From contig NZ_JARUIU010000003.1 in assembly GCF_029667115.1 (NCBI RefSeq), positions 248,001 through 312,000 on the forward strand: 64,000 nt of DNA. The letters run 5' to 3'. Origin of the DNA: Jeotgalibacillus sp. ET6. GTDB taxonomy: Bacteria > Bacillota > Bacilli > Bacillales > Jeotgalibacillaceae. Positions 32,566 to 42,355 of this stretch are shown piece after piece. Positions within the stretch are counted from its first letter, which is position 1; each line of letters begins with the position of its first letter. The notes beneath the pieces were generated by a model. The model was not told the origin of the DNA and made no database searches. It saw only the letters and a program-made list of their open reading frames with translations. A program made the position numbers and the translations under genes.

Positions 32566-33039
32566 TTATTTTCCAAACAGCCCTCTTCCAATCAGGTTGG
32601 CCGATACCGGTTTACGTTCAAGCTCACGCGACCAGATGGACAGCTGGCCGATATGATGAATTTCATGCGCAATCACATGACGCATTACTTCTCCGTAGGT
32701 AAAGCCCTCATCTTCTTCATCCGGCACCCTAAGCCTGAGCGTCTCCATATCAGCTGTCCACTCTCTTACAAAAGGCTCAACATGTTTGTGAAACTCATTT
32801 GATAATCTCCTGACTTTCTCCAAACTGCTGTATTCTTCAAAAGGCGGTTCCTCTACTCCAGGATTTCCTTCCAGCTCCTGCAGCCAGCTGTATTCTGTTT
32901 CTACAATATGAAAAAGAGTATACAAAATGCTGCCGATTCCTCCCGTTCTTTCTTTTAAAAGCTCCTCCTCCGGAACAGTTTCACACCAATCAAACCACTC
33001 TTCACGCACCTGCCAGTTGTATTCAAACAGCTTTCGCAT
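32566..33039 (-). CDS. DinB/YfiT-like metal-binding protein (157 aa)
   Basis: Four-helix bundle with the usual metal-site histidines: HIVETEYSW near 47 and HEIHHIGQLS near 128-132. DinB-superfamily proteins include thiol transferases and stress-induced proteins of unclear function. The ATG at 33039 behind GAGGAGGTTTCGT starts MRKLFEYNWQVREEW, the typical family beginning. Single gene. Confidence 0.88.
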   Translation of the reverse strand: MRKLFEYNWQVREEWFDWCETVPEEELLKERTGGIGSILYTLFHIVETEYSWLQELEGNPGVEEPPFEEYSSLEKVRRLSNEFHKHVEPFVREWTADMETLRLRVPDEEDEGFTYGEVMRHVIAHEIHHIGQLSIWSRELERKPVSANLIGRGLFGK

Positions 33040-33252
33040 ACGAAACCTCCTCATTAATCATTGTCTTTTCTTCTATTCCCTAACAACTGGTAAAATCCCT
33101 TTTTTCTTTTGCTATATTCTCTTAAATTCACCGTTGTAAAAGAAAAAACAGCACCTGCAAATCTCCGAAGCTTTTGTTAAAGTTTCATCGGATTCAAGTG
33201 CTGTTTCTGATTTTTATTTTAAATGGTTATAGACCTAACTTTTCTGCTGCCC

Positions 33253-34347
33253 CTAAGAATTAAAGCTTTTTTGTTTGTTTCTAATTAAACCGATTAGAAG
33301 AACAACTATGACCAGACAATAAAGAGTAAACCAGTACATCGTCCAGCTTGTCGTTACGAAGTTACCGAAGTCCATCACCGTCTTGTGAAGGTGGTTGCTC
33401 ATTGCCCAAATTAAGATGCCAATTGGGATAAGATAGGGACGGTATGTTTTGGAACCTGATACATGCTTTAGTCCCATCATAACCACGAGAAAGCATACAC
33501 CGATTTTGAAGAACAACCCGATCAACCATGCGATGGCAAGCAGGATTTCAACTCTTTCGAAAATTATAAGGAAATCAATATCCCTTAAGATTGAAAACGT
33601 TGGGTACGTTTGTCTTGATGCTAGATAGGCTCCCTCATTTCCAATGATGATAAATACCGTTATCACTAATAATAGGCCGCCCGCAGCAATACCAGATAAG
33701 TAAGTACGCATCAGCTTTTCTTTTTTCTCCACATATTGAAAAAAAGAACCTATTATCAATACTTCAATAAAAGGAAAGCCCAGGGTGCTATAGGCACCGT
33801 GAAAAACTTCTGAAGGTGCTGAATGAAAGATGGGCTTAAGTTCAAAGAAGGAGAAATCCTTGGTTATTAAAATCAGTGAAAAAAGCGTGAGAAAAATGGC
33901 AATTGGGAAAAGTAAATCATTCAATAGAAACAAATTTTTCATGCCTAAAACTGCTGAATACATGACAATGATGATAATTGGAATTTGATACACCCAAGGG
34001 TTGGAGTAGGGAATCACGCTCGCTATCATAAAGTTGCTTAAATTTCTTAGAACCAAGGCAGCCAGGTGGAGAGCGTAAAAAATAATCAATAGGTTTATTA
34101 AAGTACCAATCCATCTTCCTGCTGCTCGATTCATTAATTCGAATAATGAAGGATAGTTATACTTTTTTAAAAGGAAAAGATAAAGCGCGTTCAACATCAG
34201 CCCTATAATTAAAGCAAGCAGCATCGATATCCATCCATCTTGTTTTGCTGCGATGACGGTGATGGCAGGCGCCATAATAATCGAGCTGAATATGATGAAA
34301 ACAACAACTATCATAAACAATTGACGTTTTGTGATTTGAGTATTCAT
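33253..34347 (-). CDS. Spore germination receptor permease subunit, GerAB/GerKB type (364 aa)
   Basis: About ten membrane helices of the APC superfamily, the B subunit of Ger(x) germinant receptors. It begins ITKRQLFMIVVVF and contains the TLGFPFIEVLIIGSFF segment near 190 common to GerKB/GerAB. It forms a complex with the A and C subunits in the inner spore membrane and binds the nutrient germinant. The ATG at 34347 overlaps the stop of the small upstream gene. Last gene of a four-gene operon. Confidence 0.92.
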   Translation of the reverse strand: MNTQITKRQLFMIVVVFIIFSSIIMAPAITVIAAKQDGWISMLLALIIGLMLNALYLFLLKKYNYPSLFELMNRAAGRWIGTLINLLIIFYALHLAALVLRNLSNFMIASVIPYSNPWVYQIPIIIIVMYSAVLGMKNLFLLNDLLFPIAIFLTLFSLILITKDFSFFELKPIFHSAPSEVFHGAYSTLGFPFIEVLIIGSFFQYVEKKEKLMRTYLSGIAAGGLLLVITVFIIIGNEGAYLASRQTYPTFSILRDIDFLIIFERVEILLAIAWLIGLFFKIGVCFLVVMMGLKHVSGSKTYRPYLIPIGILIWAMSNHLHKTVMDFGNFVTTSWTMYWFTLYCLVIVVLLIGLIRNKQKSFNS

Positions 34348-34517
34348 CATGAACCTCCGAACATGTCGTAGTATATAGGTTCAAAGACAGCCTTAAGCCC
34401 TTCAGTAACAGGGAAGACCGGCTGATTATAAAGATAACCGAGCATATAGACGAAGGAAAATAGCCATACACAGGTGATAATAAGCTTTTCTTTCGGCTTT
34501 CGTTTATTGTCCTTCAT
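34347..34517 (-). CDS. Small membrane protein inside the germination operon (56 aa)
   Basis: Basic N-terminus KDNKRKPKEK, one membrane helix (LIITCVWLFSFVYMLGYLY), then a short tail ending MFGGS. The ATG at 34517 after GAGGGTGGATAACA overlaps the end of the gerC gene by 14 bp and its stop overlaps the gerB start, so it is translated within the operon. Some Bacillus receptors have small D subunits (two helices); this one has a single helix, so it may be a variant or a different accessory peptide. Confidence 0.65.
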   Translation of the reverse strand: MKDNKRKPKEKLIITCVWLFSFVYMLGYLYNQPVFPVTEGLKAVFEPIYYDMFGGS

Positions 34518-35706
34518 TGTTATCCACCCTCGCACCAGGAGACTCCAGATAAAAGTTTACATCCATTTCAATCACCATGTTTTCATACAAACTACTCCAG
34601 TCGTCCTTCATTTGTTTCCACTCATTGGGTTGATTTTTGGATAACAGGTTCTTTATCCCATAATAATCCAACTGGGATTCTTTGGCATTTGTAACGGCAG
34701 TTTGTATCGTGTTTTTCATTTCCTCGTTAATGATGGTTTGTAATTCATTAACTCCTTGTTCAGTGGATAATTTAATCGTGCAGGCCATTCCTTGTAAATT
34801 AATATGTCCCTCTAATTCTATGGAATAATTCAATTGTTCATCAACGATCTTCGGTTGTGCTTTAACTTCTATTTCTTTGAGTAAAAAACCTATGGTTCCC
34901 TGTCCATCAGGGCATTTCACCATATAGGATTTTACATCTTTTGATTCTTTGGTAACAATAGCCCAAGCAATCGAATCTTTCATTGAGAGCCAGTCCACTA
35001 AGTAGTCTTTATCAAATAAAGCTAATCCCGTTAATCGCAGTGAACTTTTGTTCCCTTCGATTTCATTCAAAACTTCTGTATTCGTTGAGCTTTCCTGCTT
35101 ATTTACTTTTTCGACCCCCATTACCACCGGATCCCTGTCGTCACCGAACCTCCATCTAATGGTATTTTCAAGTGTAGTACCATCTTTTAAACTTAGAGTT
35201 CCTCCCGTTACTTTTGTGAGACTTTCTATATTTTTAGTGGAGGAGGTATCTAGCGGTGTAAATGTATTTAATATTGCAGCAGCTGTCGTCTCTTTAATGA
35301 TGAAAAGTAAGTAACTATCTCTAAGTTCATAATGCCTCTCAAGAAAATCGGAAACTTCATGAATTCCACGTTCTCTCGCAAATTCTTCGCTAATGAGGAG
35401 TGAAGACATATGAGAAAAAAACAGCTTTCTTGATAATATGTCACTTGCGTTAAATACGGCTTCAATGATATCTTCACCTTCACTTTCAAAGGTATAGCTC
35501 TGAGCTTGACTGGCTCCGCCTCCCCCAGCATCCCCGCCAGCTTGAGCTTTAGGGTTTACCGCTTGAAATGTGACGATGACTGTATTATTTTCTCCTACAT
35601 CTACCCCCATTCCTGTTAGAATCAGCAGCTCGTTCAGCTCATTCCGCCCACTGCAGCCCCCTAAGAGAAGTAGACTAGTTAAAAAGATAATGGAGTAAAA
35701 TTTCAT
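34504..35706 (-). CDS. Germination receptor lipoprotein, Ger(x)C family (400 aa)
   Basis: Lipoprotein signal with LLGGCSGRNELNEL (Cys about 18); the GCxxRNELNEL opening and the domain RKLFFSHMSSLLISEEFAR near 95-113 are family marks. The C subunit is anchored to the outer face of the spore inner membrane. The glycine-rich insertion AGGDAGGGGASQAQ near residue 55 is not in all members. The ATG at 35706 is preferred, behind GGGGGATGATTAAA; the frame starting at 35715 is too close to the RBS. Confidence 0.92.
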   Translation of the reverse strand: MKFYSIIFLTSLLLLGGCSGRNELNELLILTGMGVDVGENNTVIVTFQAVNPKAQAGGDAGGGGASQAQSYTFESEGEDIIEAVFNASDILSRKLFFSHMSSLLISEEFARERGIHEVSDFLERHYELRDSYLLFIIKETTAAAILNTFTPLDTSSTKNIESLTKVTGGTLSLKDGTTLENTIRWRFGDDRDPVVMGVEKVNKQESSTNTEVLNEIEGNKSSLRLTGLALFDKDYLVDWLSMKDSIAWAIVTKESKDVKSYMVKCPDGQGTIGFLLKEIEVKAQPKIVDEQLNYSIELEGHINLQGMACTIKLSTEQGVNELQTIINEEMKNTIQTAVTNAKESQLDYYGIKNLLSKNQPNEWKQMKDDWSSLYENMVIEMDVNFYLESPGARVDNNEGQ

Positions 35707-35711
35707 TTTAA

Positions 35712-37202
35712 TCATCCCCCGTTTCTTCCCTCTTTACGTTTGCTCCACCAAAATGGAAAACGTAAAAGGGTATCCTTCTGCTTTTTCAAAGAAAAAGGAG
35801 CGAAAGGAACCATATACGGTTGTCCCAATGATTTTAATGAAACAAGATGGATGCAAATGATCATCGTAAAGATAAACATCCCGAAAATACCTGCAGAAGC
35901 TGCGAACAGGATTAATAAAAAGCGCAGCATACGAACTGAGCCTGCAAGGGAATAATAAGGGTTGGCAAAGCTTGATATCGCTGTAAGAGATACGACAATG
36001 ACGATAGCTGGAGACACTAACCCCGCTGAAACTGCGGCTTCTCCAATTACAATGGCACCAACGATCGATACAGCAGGTCCGATTGGTCTGGGCATACGGA
36101 TCCCGGCTTCTCTAAGAATTTCAAAAACAGCTTCCATTATCAGCGCTTCCATGAGGGCTGGAAATGGAAGCCCCTCTCTCTGAGCAGCTAAGCTGATTAA
36201 CAGATCCGTTGGAATTAATTCCTGATGGTACGTTGTAAGTGCAACAAAAGTCGCTGGCAGCGCAAAGGCGATCCAAAAAGCGGCAAAACGAATGAGACGT
36301 AAAAATGATGATAAATCAAAACGATTGTAATAATCCTCTGCGGTCTGAAAATACGAAATTAGTGTGGCCGGCCCGATTATAGCAAAAGGAGTTCCTTCCA
36401 TCATAATGGCTAACTTGCCTTCAGTAAGGGCCGAACAGACAACATCCGGTCTTTCGGTATCTACCAGGGTAGGAAAAGGCGAATATCCCTTATCTTCAAT
36501 CATTTCCTCCAGCATTCCCGTTTCGAATACCTCTTGCGCTTTACAGTCAGTGATTCTCTGAAAGGCGACTTTCAAAGCATCTTCGTTCACCAATCCTTCA
36601 ATATACGTGACGATGACAGTCGTTTGGGTGACTTCACCTACGATAAATGTTTTAAATCTTAATTTAGGATTCGTAATCCTTCTTCTGATTAACATCGCAT
36701 TAACCGAAAGCGTTTCAACAAACCCTTCCCTCGGTCCTCTGACCATCGTTTGAGAACTTGGTTCTTCAATGCTTCTCGTTTCCCAGCGCTGATCTGAAAT
36801 CAAATACGCCTCTGTTCCCGCATGAACAAATAAAATGACATGACCTCTCAGAAGAAATTGAAGCACTTCTGAGAATTCAGTTGTAAATTGTAATTTTTTT
36901 GGAATTTGAATGTGCTGTTCAAAATCTTTAATTAAAACGTCTTCTGCAGCGTCATTTTCTTTAAACCACTTCATCAGTGGAAGAATCACGTTCAATTCAA
37001 TGTCTTCCACACTGATCATTCCCTCGATGTAACAGATAGCGAAAGCAGTGTTTTTAAACGAATATATTTTACTAGTAAAGTCAAATGGCTCCCCAAGAGA
37101 TTGTTTGATTTGATTGATGTTTTGTTCCACATCTTTAGAGATGACCAGGCTGCCGTCTGTTTGCTTAGAAGGGGATGTATTGTTCGAGCGGTTCCTTCTC
37201 AT
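35712..37202 (-). CDS. Germination receptor subunit, GerA family (496 aa)
   Basis: N-terminal soluble domain (about 1-290), then four to five membrane helices and a cytoplasmic tail. Family motifs: VEGPREGFVETL-like MVRGPREGFVETL near 165, TNPKLRFK, the central FPALMEALIMEAVFEILREAG near 345, and RMPRPIGPAVSIVGA near 368. This is the A subunit of the nutrient receptor. The ATG at 37202 sits six bases after AGGAGG. Operon order is A, C, small peptide, B, which is a known variation. A forespore sigma-G promoter is expected; I see only a weak match. Confidence 0.93.
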   Translation of the reverse strand: MRRNRSNNTSPSKQTDGSLVISKDVEQNINQIKQSLGEPFDFTSKIYSFKNTAFAICYIEGMISVEDIELNVILPLMKWFKENDAAEDVLIKDFEQHIQIPKKLQFTTEFSEVLQFLLRGHVILFVHAGTEAYLISDQRWETRSIEEPSSQTMVRGPREGFVETLSVNAMLIRRRITNPKLRFKTFIVGEVTQTTVIVTYIEGLVNEDALKVAFQRITDCKAQEVFETGMLEEMIEDKGYSPFPTLVDTERPDVVCSALTEGKLAIMMEGTPFAIIGPATLISYFQTAEDYYNRFDLSSFLRLIRFAAFWIAFALPATFVALTTYHQELIPTDLLISLAAQREGLPFPALMEALIMEAVFEILREAGIRMPRPIGPAVSIVGAIVIGEAAVSAGLVSPAIVIVVSLTAISSFANPYYSLAGSVRMLRFLLILFAASAGIFGMFIFTMIICIHLVSLKSLGQPYMVPFAPFSLKKQKDTLLRFPFWWSKRKEGRNGG

Positions 37203-37486
37203 AGACATCCTCCTGACCCTTTTTTAACCATTGTGCCCTGTTAAAAATAAATTCATACTAATTAAAATCATTGAGCATTCTAATAGAAATGGGAAAAAGA
37301 TATATAGAAGCATCGCTTTTGAATTCACTATCCCTGCTCTTTCCGCAGTAATTTATGATTCTCTGAATGTGTTCTACATTTTTTTCATTTATATTGGAAT
37401 TCCCCTGCTTTCTTATTCACAAAAAGCATGTTTAAATTTCCATAAATGATTTGAATTTTTATCAGCAGTTTGAAAGAGAAGTACAA

Positions 37487-37518
37487 CGAACCCCCCTTCA
37501 CCATTGAAGGGGGGTTCT
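37487..37518. terminator. Hairpin downstream of the sugar isomerase remnant
   Basis: GAACCCCCCTTCA pairs perfectly with TGAAGGGGGGTTC around a four-base loop. It lacks a strong T-run but is in the position of a terminator for the minus-strand genes. Confidence 0.6.
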
Positions 37519-37527
37519 GATTTCGCA

Positions 37528-38614
<1,087 letters not shown>

Positions 38615-38875
38615 CGTTCATCGCTCTCCTTTTTAATCAATTTACTGTTGGTTTTATTTCGTCGACAGTATTCTTTTCCTCATACAGAAAGTTGTAAAAA
38701 TATGTAAGCGCCTGCACCTGGATATTTTTCATTACGAGGAATAATTTCCCTTAAGAAGCATACATCTTACTCGTTTAATAGAGAAAAATACATAACGTAT
38801 ATATTTCTTTTTTCTCACAATTTGAACATAAATGTTCTGCTCACTCATACACTCTACAAAGAGGAGGAGATGACA

Positions 38876-39061
38876 ATGGACAAATTCATTTTTCTGCTGC
38901 TCGCTGGTATTATCGCCGGTTTCGCATTATTAAGGGTTCCTTTAGCCGGAACATTCTTATCCAGCCTCATACCCGTTTTTAACTGGATTGCAATTGTTGC
39001 TATCATCGTATTTTCTCTTTACTTGATCTTTAAAACTTTTATGGCTATTTTGGGGAAATAA
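38876..39061 (+). CDS. Small two-helix membrane protein (61 aa)
   Basis: Starts MDKFIFLLLAGIIAGFALL and has a second helix at 35-55. The ATG follows GAGGAGGAGATGACA. A terminator begins at its stop. No family assigned. The gene diverges from the SDR pseudogene across 260 bp with no other recognised element. Confidence 0.75.
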   Translation: MDKFIFLLLAGIIAGFALLRVPLAGTFLSSLIPVFNWIAIVAIIVFSLYLIFKTFMAILGK

Positions 39062-39099
39062 AAAAATCCGGCTCAGGTTATACTTGAGCCGGATTTTTT
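39060..39099 (+). terminator. Terminator, copy 1 of a near-identical pair
   Basis: AAAATCCGGCTCAGG pairs with TTGAGCCGGATTTTTT. The same stem recurs at 40843-40881. Confidence 0.92.
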
Positions 39100-39100
39100 A

Positions 39101-39679
39101 TGAGCTTTGGAAAAATTATCTCAGGCTCTTTGACCCGTTCATTTTCTTCATGCCGACGCTTCCAGAGAGATTCGATCTTGACGTGACCTGTAAAATCTTA
39201 AATTCTTGCCATTTCCTGTTGAGCTTCTTCTTCCGCTCCGCTTTACTCAATTTTAAAAAAAGATTTTGCAAATTGTACCATGCAATGTAATTTACCTCGT
39301 TTATACTTCCATCAATTTCTCGAACAACTATTCCTAGATCTTGCGTAATGATGTGTTTTTTTGAGCATAATATTCATACTCACGATTCCGCCGACAACTA
39401 ACTTCTAGAATCTTTTATCTCCATAGAAATAGGAGTGGTGATCTCTTTTACCATGCGCATTACAGCTGCTAATGATTGTAAAATTAGTTCCAGGAGAGAG
39501 CAAACAAAAAACAGGTCACAGTAAGCCTCAAAACCTATATTTAAATACCACCAGGGAACCTTCCTTGGAGCCCGCTTGAAAAGTAAAATGGAAATAGGCT
39601 AGGATTGAAGAAAATGTTAAATATTTTTATAATTTAACCTCTTTAATGAGCACTCTATATTTGTTAGAGGATTACCAAT
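39101..39679. other. Intergenic region without a supported gene
   Basis: The minus strand from about 39247 to 39115 holds a 44-codon frame rich in Lys and Arg, starting with TTG, but with no RBS. I do not call it. The rest is AT-rich and includes the promoter region of the NHL protein gene; I see no repeat or RNA element. Confidence 0.4.
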
Positions 39680-40762
39680 ATGTTTAAAAAAACGGTGTTA
39701 CTGCTAACTGGACTTAGCTTGATAGGACTAATCGTTTGGTTCAGTCAGGGAGGATCAGAAGTCATTTTTAAAGAAAAACCGGTGAAAATTTCAAAATCTG
39801 AATTATATACAGGCGAAGTACTTTGGCCCAAATCAGAAGAAGATAAAGATGCAGCTGGGGAAGCAAGTGGAGTTGCAGTGAACTCTAAAGGAGATATTTA
39901 TTATTTCCACAGAGCAGATGGAGAGTACAGCGGAGAGGACTATATTGAAGAACCTACTATAGTCGTTTTGGACGGAGAGACAAAGGAAGTTAAAAGAACA
40001 TGGGGAGAAGGGTTATTTAAATCTCCTCACGGACTTGAGATAGACAGCAAAGATAATATCTGGATGACAGATGTTTCCTTAAACAAGGTATTTAAATTTA
40101 GCCCTGAAGGCGAACTTATCCAGACATTCGGAACAGATTACAACCCGGGTACTGAAGTGAGTTTGCGCATTCGAAACGCACTTCCAAATTTCCCCGTTTT
40201 AATGGATGAATATACTTTTGCTCGACCAACCGACGTGACGGTAATGGAAGATGGATCTTTTGCTGTTTCAGATGGCTACAGAAACCGAAGAATTGCAAAA
40301 TTTGATAGGAATGGAAAACTTGAATGGCAGGTCAATAACCTTGGGAATCAGCCCGGAGAACTAAACTTACCTCATGGAATCTCCAGTGACAGCGAAGGTA
40401 CCATCTATGTAGCCGACCGAAATAATTCTCGTATCCAACTATTTGATAAAAAAGGAAACTATCTTGACCACTGGGACATGTCGGAAATCGGCAGACCATT
40501 TGGAGTAGAGGCGGGAACTGATGGTAAAATTTATGTCGTTGATGGCGGTGACTATTTAAACGGTGCCGAGGAAAACCTCACAAGTCAGGTAATTATACTA
40601 GATAATAAAGGAAAGATACTAGACCGATTTGGTGACTGGGGAAACAAAGAAGGTCAAATGAAAATCCCACATGATATTGCGGTTGATGAGAATGGGGATC
40701 TGTATGTGGCTGAGCTCAAGAATATGAGACTGCACTACTTCAAACAAAGCGCAGTAGAATAG
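39680..40762 (+). CDS. NHL-repeat protein, peptidyl-hydroxyglycine lyase-like (360 aa)
   Basis: Signal anchor (residues 4-21), then six-bladed beta-propeller repeats: LFKSPHGLEIDSKDNIWMTD, ARPTDVTVMEDGSFAVSDG, LPHGISSDSEGTIYVADR, GRPFGVEAGTDGKIYVVDG and IPHDIAVDENGDLYVAE. The pattern matches bacterial homologues of the peptidyl-alpha-hydroxyglycine alpha-amidating lyase domain, which may be enzymatic or ligand-binding. It should be attached to the outside of the membrane. Start ATG at 39680; a weak AGAGGATT lies upstream. Terminator follows at 40843. Confidence 0.85.
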   Translation: MFKKTVLLLTGLSLIGLIVWFSQGGSEVIFKEKPVKISKSELYTGEVLWPKSEEDKDAAGEASGVAVNSKGDIYYFHRADGEYSGEDYIEEPTIVVLDGETKEVKRTWGEGLFKSPHGLEIDSKDNIWMTDVSLNKVFKFSPEGELIQTFGTDYNPGTEVSLRIRNALPNFPVLMDEYTFARPTDVTVMEDGSFAVSDGYRNRRIAKFDRNGKLEWQVNNLGNQPGELNLPHGISSDSEGTIYVADRNNSRIQLFDKKGNYLDHWDMSEIGRPFGVEAGTDGKIYVVDGGDYLNGAEENLTSQVIILDNKGKILDRFGDWGNKEGQMKIPHDIAVDENGDLYVAELKNMRLHYFKQSAVE

Positions 40763-40842
40763 TTAAATTTTGATCCTTTAATACCGACTCCGCTTCATAT
40801 TAAGCTTCTCCCCTAAAATGGGATTGGTTTCTCTGCAAGCAG

Positions 40843-40881
40843 AAAATCCGGCTCAGGTCTTATCTGAGCCGGATTTTTTAT
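40843..40881. terminator. Terminator, copy 2 of the pair
   Basis: AAAATCCGGCTCAG pairs with CTGAGCCGGATTTTTT; nearly identical to 39060-39099. It faces the next minus-strand gene, so it serves both. Confidence 0.9.
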
Positions 40882-41393
40882 TAGGAGGGTGCTCCTCCGC
40901 TGCTCGCAGCGGCATTTCTTCTTTTTTCAATTGCATTCACCCCCATGACCACTGCAATCAGTTCATCCGTTAAAAGGGATGTTGATTTGTTAATTAGTTC
41001 ATAGGCAGGAGCCTGAAAGAATCCGTTTACCTTTTTAAATGTGGCCGCTTCTTCCCCGTTCTCATCCACCACACGATACTCTCTTGAAAATGCAGGTGAT
41101 TCTATTTCAAAACGTCCTCTATCTGTTGTATAGCGATAACTTTTGGAGAAGAAGGAAAAAATCCCTTTTACCTCACCAAGCTCTGTGCCATCCCCCTGTT
41201 TGACTAGCCACTTGCCTGATAAGAAAGGAAACCCTCCCTCCACCATCAACTCACCCTCAGCATTTTCTACGTTAACACCAGAAGTGAAGGCGCTTTTTAA
41301 ATCAAGCACCCCGATCTTTTCTTTCGAACGATTCCAAATATCCTTTCTGCCTGTCGAGAAAAACTGGTCTGAGAAGTATACGGTATTTTCCAT
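40881..41393 (-). CDS. Tubby/LURP-like fold protein (170 aa)
   Basis: Beta-rich sequence with the regularly spaced strands of the LURP-one/YxjI type: YFSDQFFS, FPFLSGKWLVKQGDG, YRYTTDRGRFEIESP and EYRVVDENGEEAATFKK, then a single helix (ELIAVVMGVNAIE). Members often bind lipids or membranes, but the function is mostly unknown. The ATG at 41393 lies six bases after GTGGTGG. It is convergent with the NHL gene and follows the XRE regulator gene. Confidence 0.65.
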   Translation of the reverse strand: MENTVYFSDQFFSTGRKDIWNRSKEKIGVLDLKSAFTSGVNVENAEGELMVEGGFPFLSGKWLVKQGDGTELGEVKGIFSFFSKSYRYTTDRGRFEIESPAFSREYRVVDENGEEAATFKKVNGFFQAPAYELINKSTSLLTDELIAVVMGVNAIEKRRNAAASSGGAPS

Positions 41394-41439
41394 GTTTGCC
41401 ACCACTTTTTACTATTTACGTAAGAGGCTTTTATTGGTT

Positions 41440-41664
41440 TCAGGATTCTTCCTGTTTTTCTTCGGGCTGGTATTCCAGTAAATCGCCGGGCTGGCAATCC
41501 AGCGCTTTGCAGATGGCTTCAAGAGTGGAAAAGCGCACCGCTTTTGCTTTCCCGGTTTTTAAAATAGACAAGTTTGCCATAGTAATGCCCACTTTTTCCG
41601 ATAATTCCGTTACGCTCATTTTTCGTTTTGCGAGCATTACATCCAGATTGATTACAATCGCCAT
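41440..41664 (-). CDS. XRE-type HTH regulator, YozG/HTH_26 type (74 aa)
   Basis: Short Cro/CI protein: LDVMLAKRKMSVTELSEKVG then ITMANLSILKTGKAKAVRFS (recognition helix) and a final ALDCQPGDLLEYQ. It is nine bases downstream of the DUF2975 gene, as in the common pairing of these two families, in which the regulator may be controlled by the membrane protein. ATG behind GAGGTGATGAG. Confidence 0.92.
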   Translation of the reverse strand: MAIVINLDVMLAKRKMSVTELSEKVGITMANLSILKTGKAKAVRFSTLEAICKALDCQPGDLLEYQPEEKQEES

Positions 41665-41673
41665 CTCATCACC

Positions 41674-42150
41674 TCAAATCGTTAAATCATGTTCAGATTT
41701 TAATTTCAGCGCATCTTTTAGCAGTGTTTGAAGAACGGCCGTAAAGGTGGCAATGGTTAAACAAGCAAATAAGATCACCAGACCCACCAATGCAATGCCT
41801 GGATGCAGGGCACTCATGATCGCCAACATGACCATGCCTGCTATGTAGATAAGCATAATTGCAAACGCACTTGATTTAATCCGTCCCAATGCAGCGGCTG
41901 AAGAGGATGAAAATGCGCGGCGGTCCGCAATAAGATCCAGTAATTTATACGCCTGATACAGCGCAAGAAAAAATGGAACAACGGTCGCATACAGGCCAAA
42001 TAAAACAGGATATTGCAAACTGGCGAATTCAGGAGCTTGTTGCGCCGCATTCTCCGCTTGCTGCGGAAGCAAAAACATACATAAAAGCAAGATTGTAACA
42101 GCGATCGACATAATTGTAGCCTTAAGAAAATGAATTGTCCCCTTTTTCAT
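41674..42150 (-). CDS. DUF2975 membrane protein (158 aa)
   Basis: Four membrane helices, with YPVLFGLYATVVPFFLALYQ and the AFSSSSAAALGRIKSSAFAI segment typical of DUF2975. Partner of the XRE regulator downstream. It may sense a membrane condition or peptide and pass it to the regulator, but this is inference. The ATG follows GAGGATGGGAACGA. Confidence 0.88.
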   Translation of the reverse strand: MKKGTIHFLKATIMSIAVTILLLCMFLLPQQAENAAQQAPEFASLQYPVLFGLYATVVPFFLALYQAYKLLDLIADRRAFSSSSAAALGRIKSSAFAIMLIYIAGMVMLAIMSALHPGIALVGLVILFACLTIATFTAVLQTLLKDALKLKSEHDLTI

Positions 42151-42199
42151 TCGTTCCCATCCTCGCTATTGATTTTGGGTATAGTATATCTTAAGTTTT

Positions 42200-42212
42200 A
42201 TTGATTATCAAT
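42200..42212. promoter_or_regulatory. Candidate operator of the DUF2975-XRE operon
   Basis: Perfect 13-bp palindrome ATTGATTATCAAT, followed within 30 bp by two further TTATCA half-sites (42219 and near 42241), about 50 bp upstream of the operon start codon and near a TATACT box. Confidence 0.45.
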
Positions 42213-42355
42213 AAATATTTATCATTTTTTATTATATATTTATCAAGTGTAGTGATGTGGATGCCGCTTCATCAGTCAGATGGTTATGGTATGCTAATGT
42301 GGGGGGAAGAAGTGTAAAAAATGTCTTTATCTTAATTCTGTAAGGAGGAAGTGGG

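Noticed and set aside
37203-37290. Sigma-G promoter upstream of the gerA-type gene
   Set aside because: GTATG with CACAATG 18 bp away matches the sigma-G -35 but not the -10 consensus; too weak to call although forespore expression is expected.
39115-39247. 44-codon Lys/Arg-rich minus-strand ORF starting with TTG
   Set aside because: No ribosome binding site and no recognisable features; chance frame in an intergenic region is more likely.
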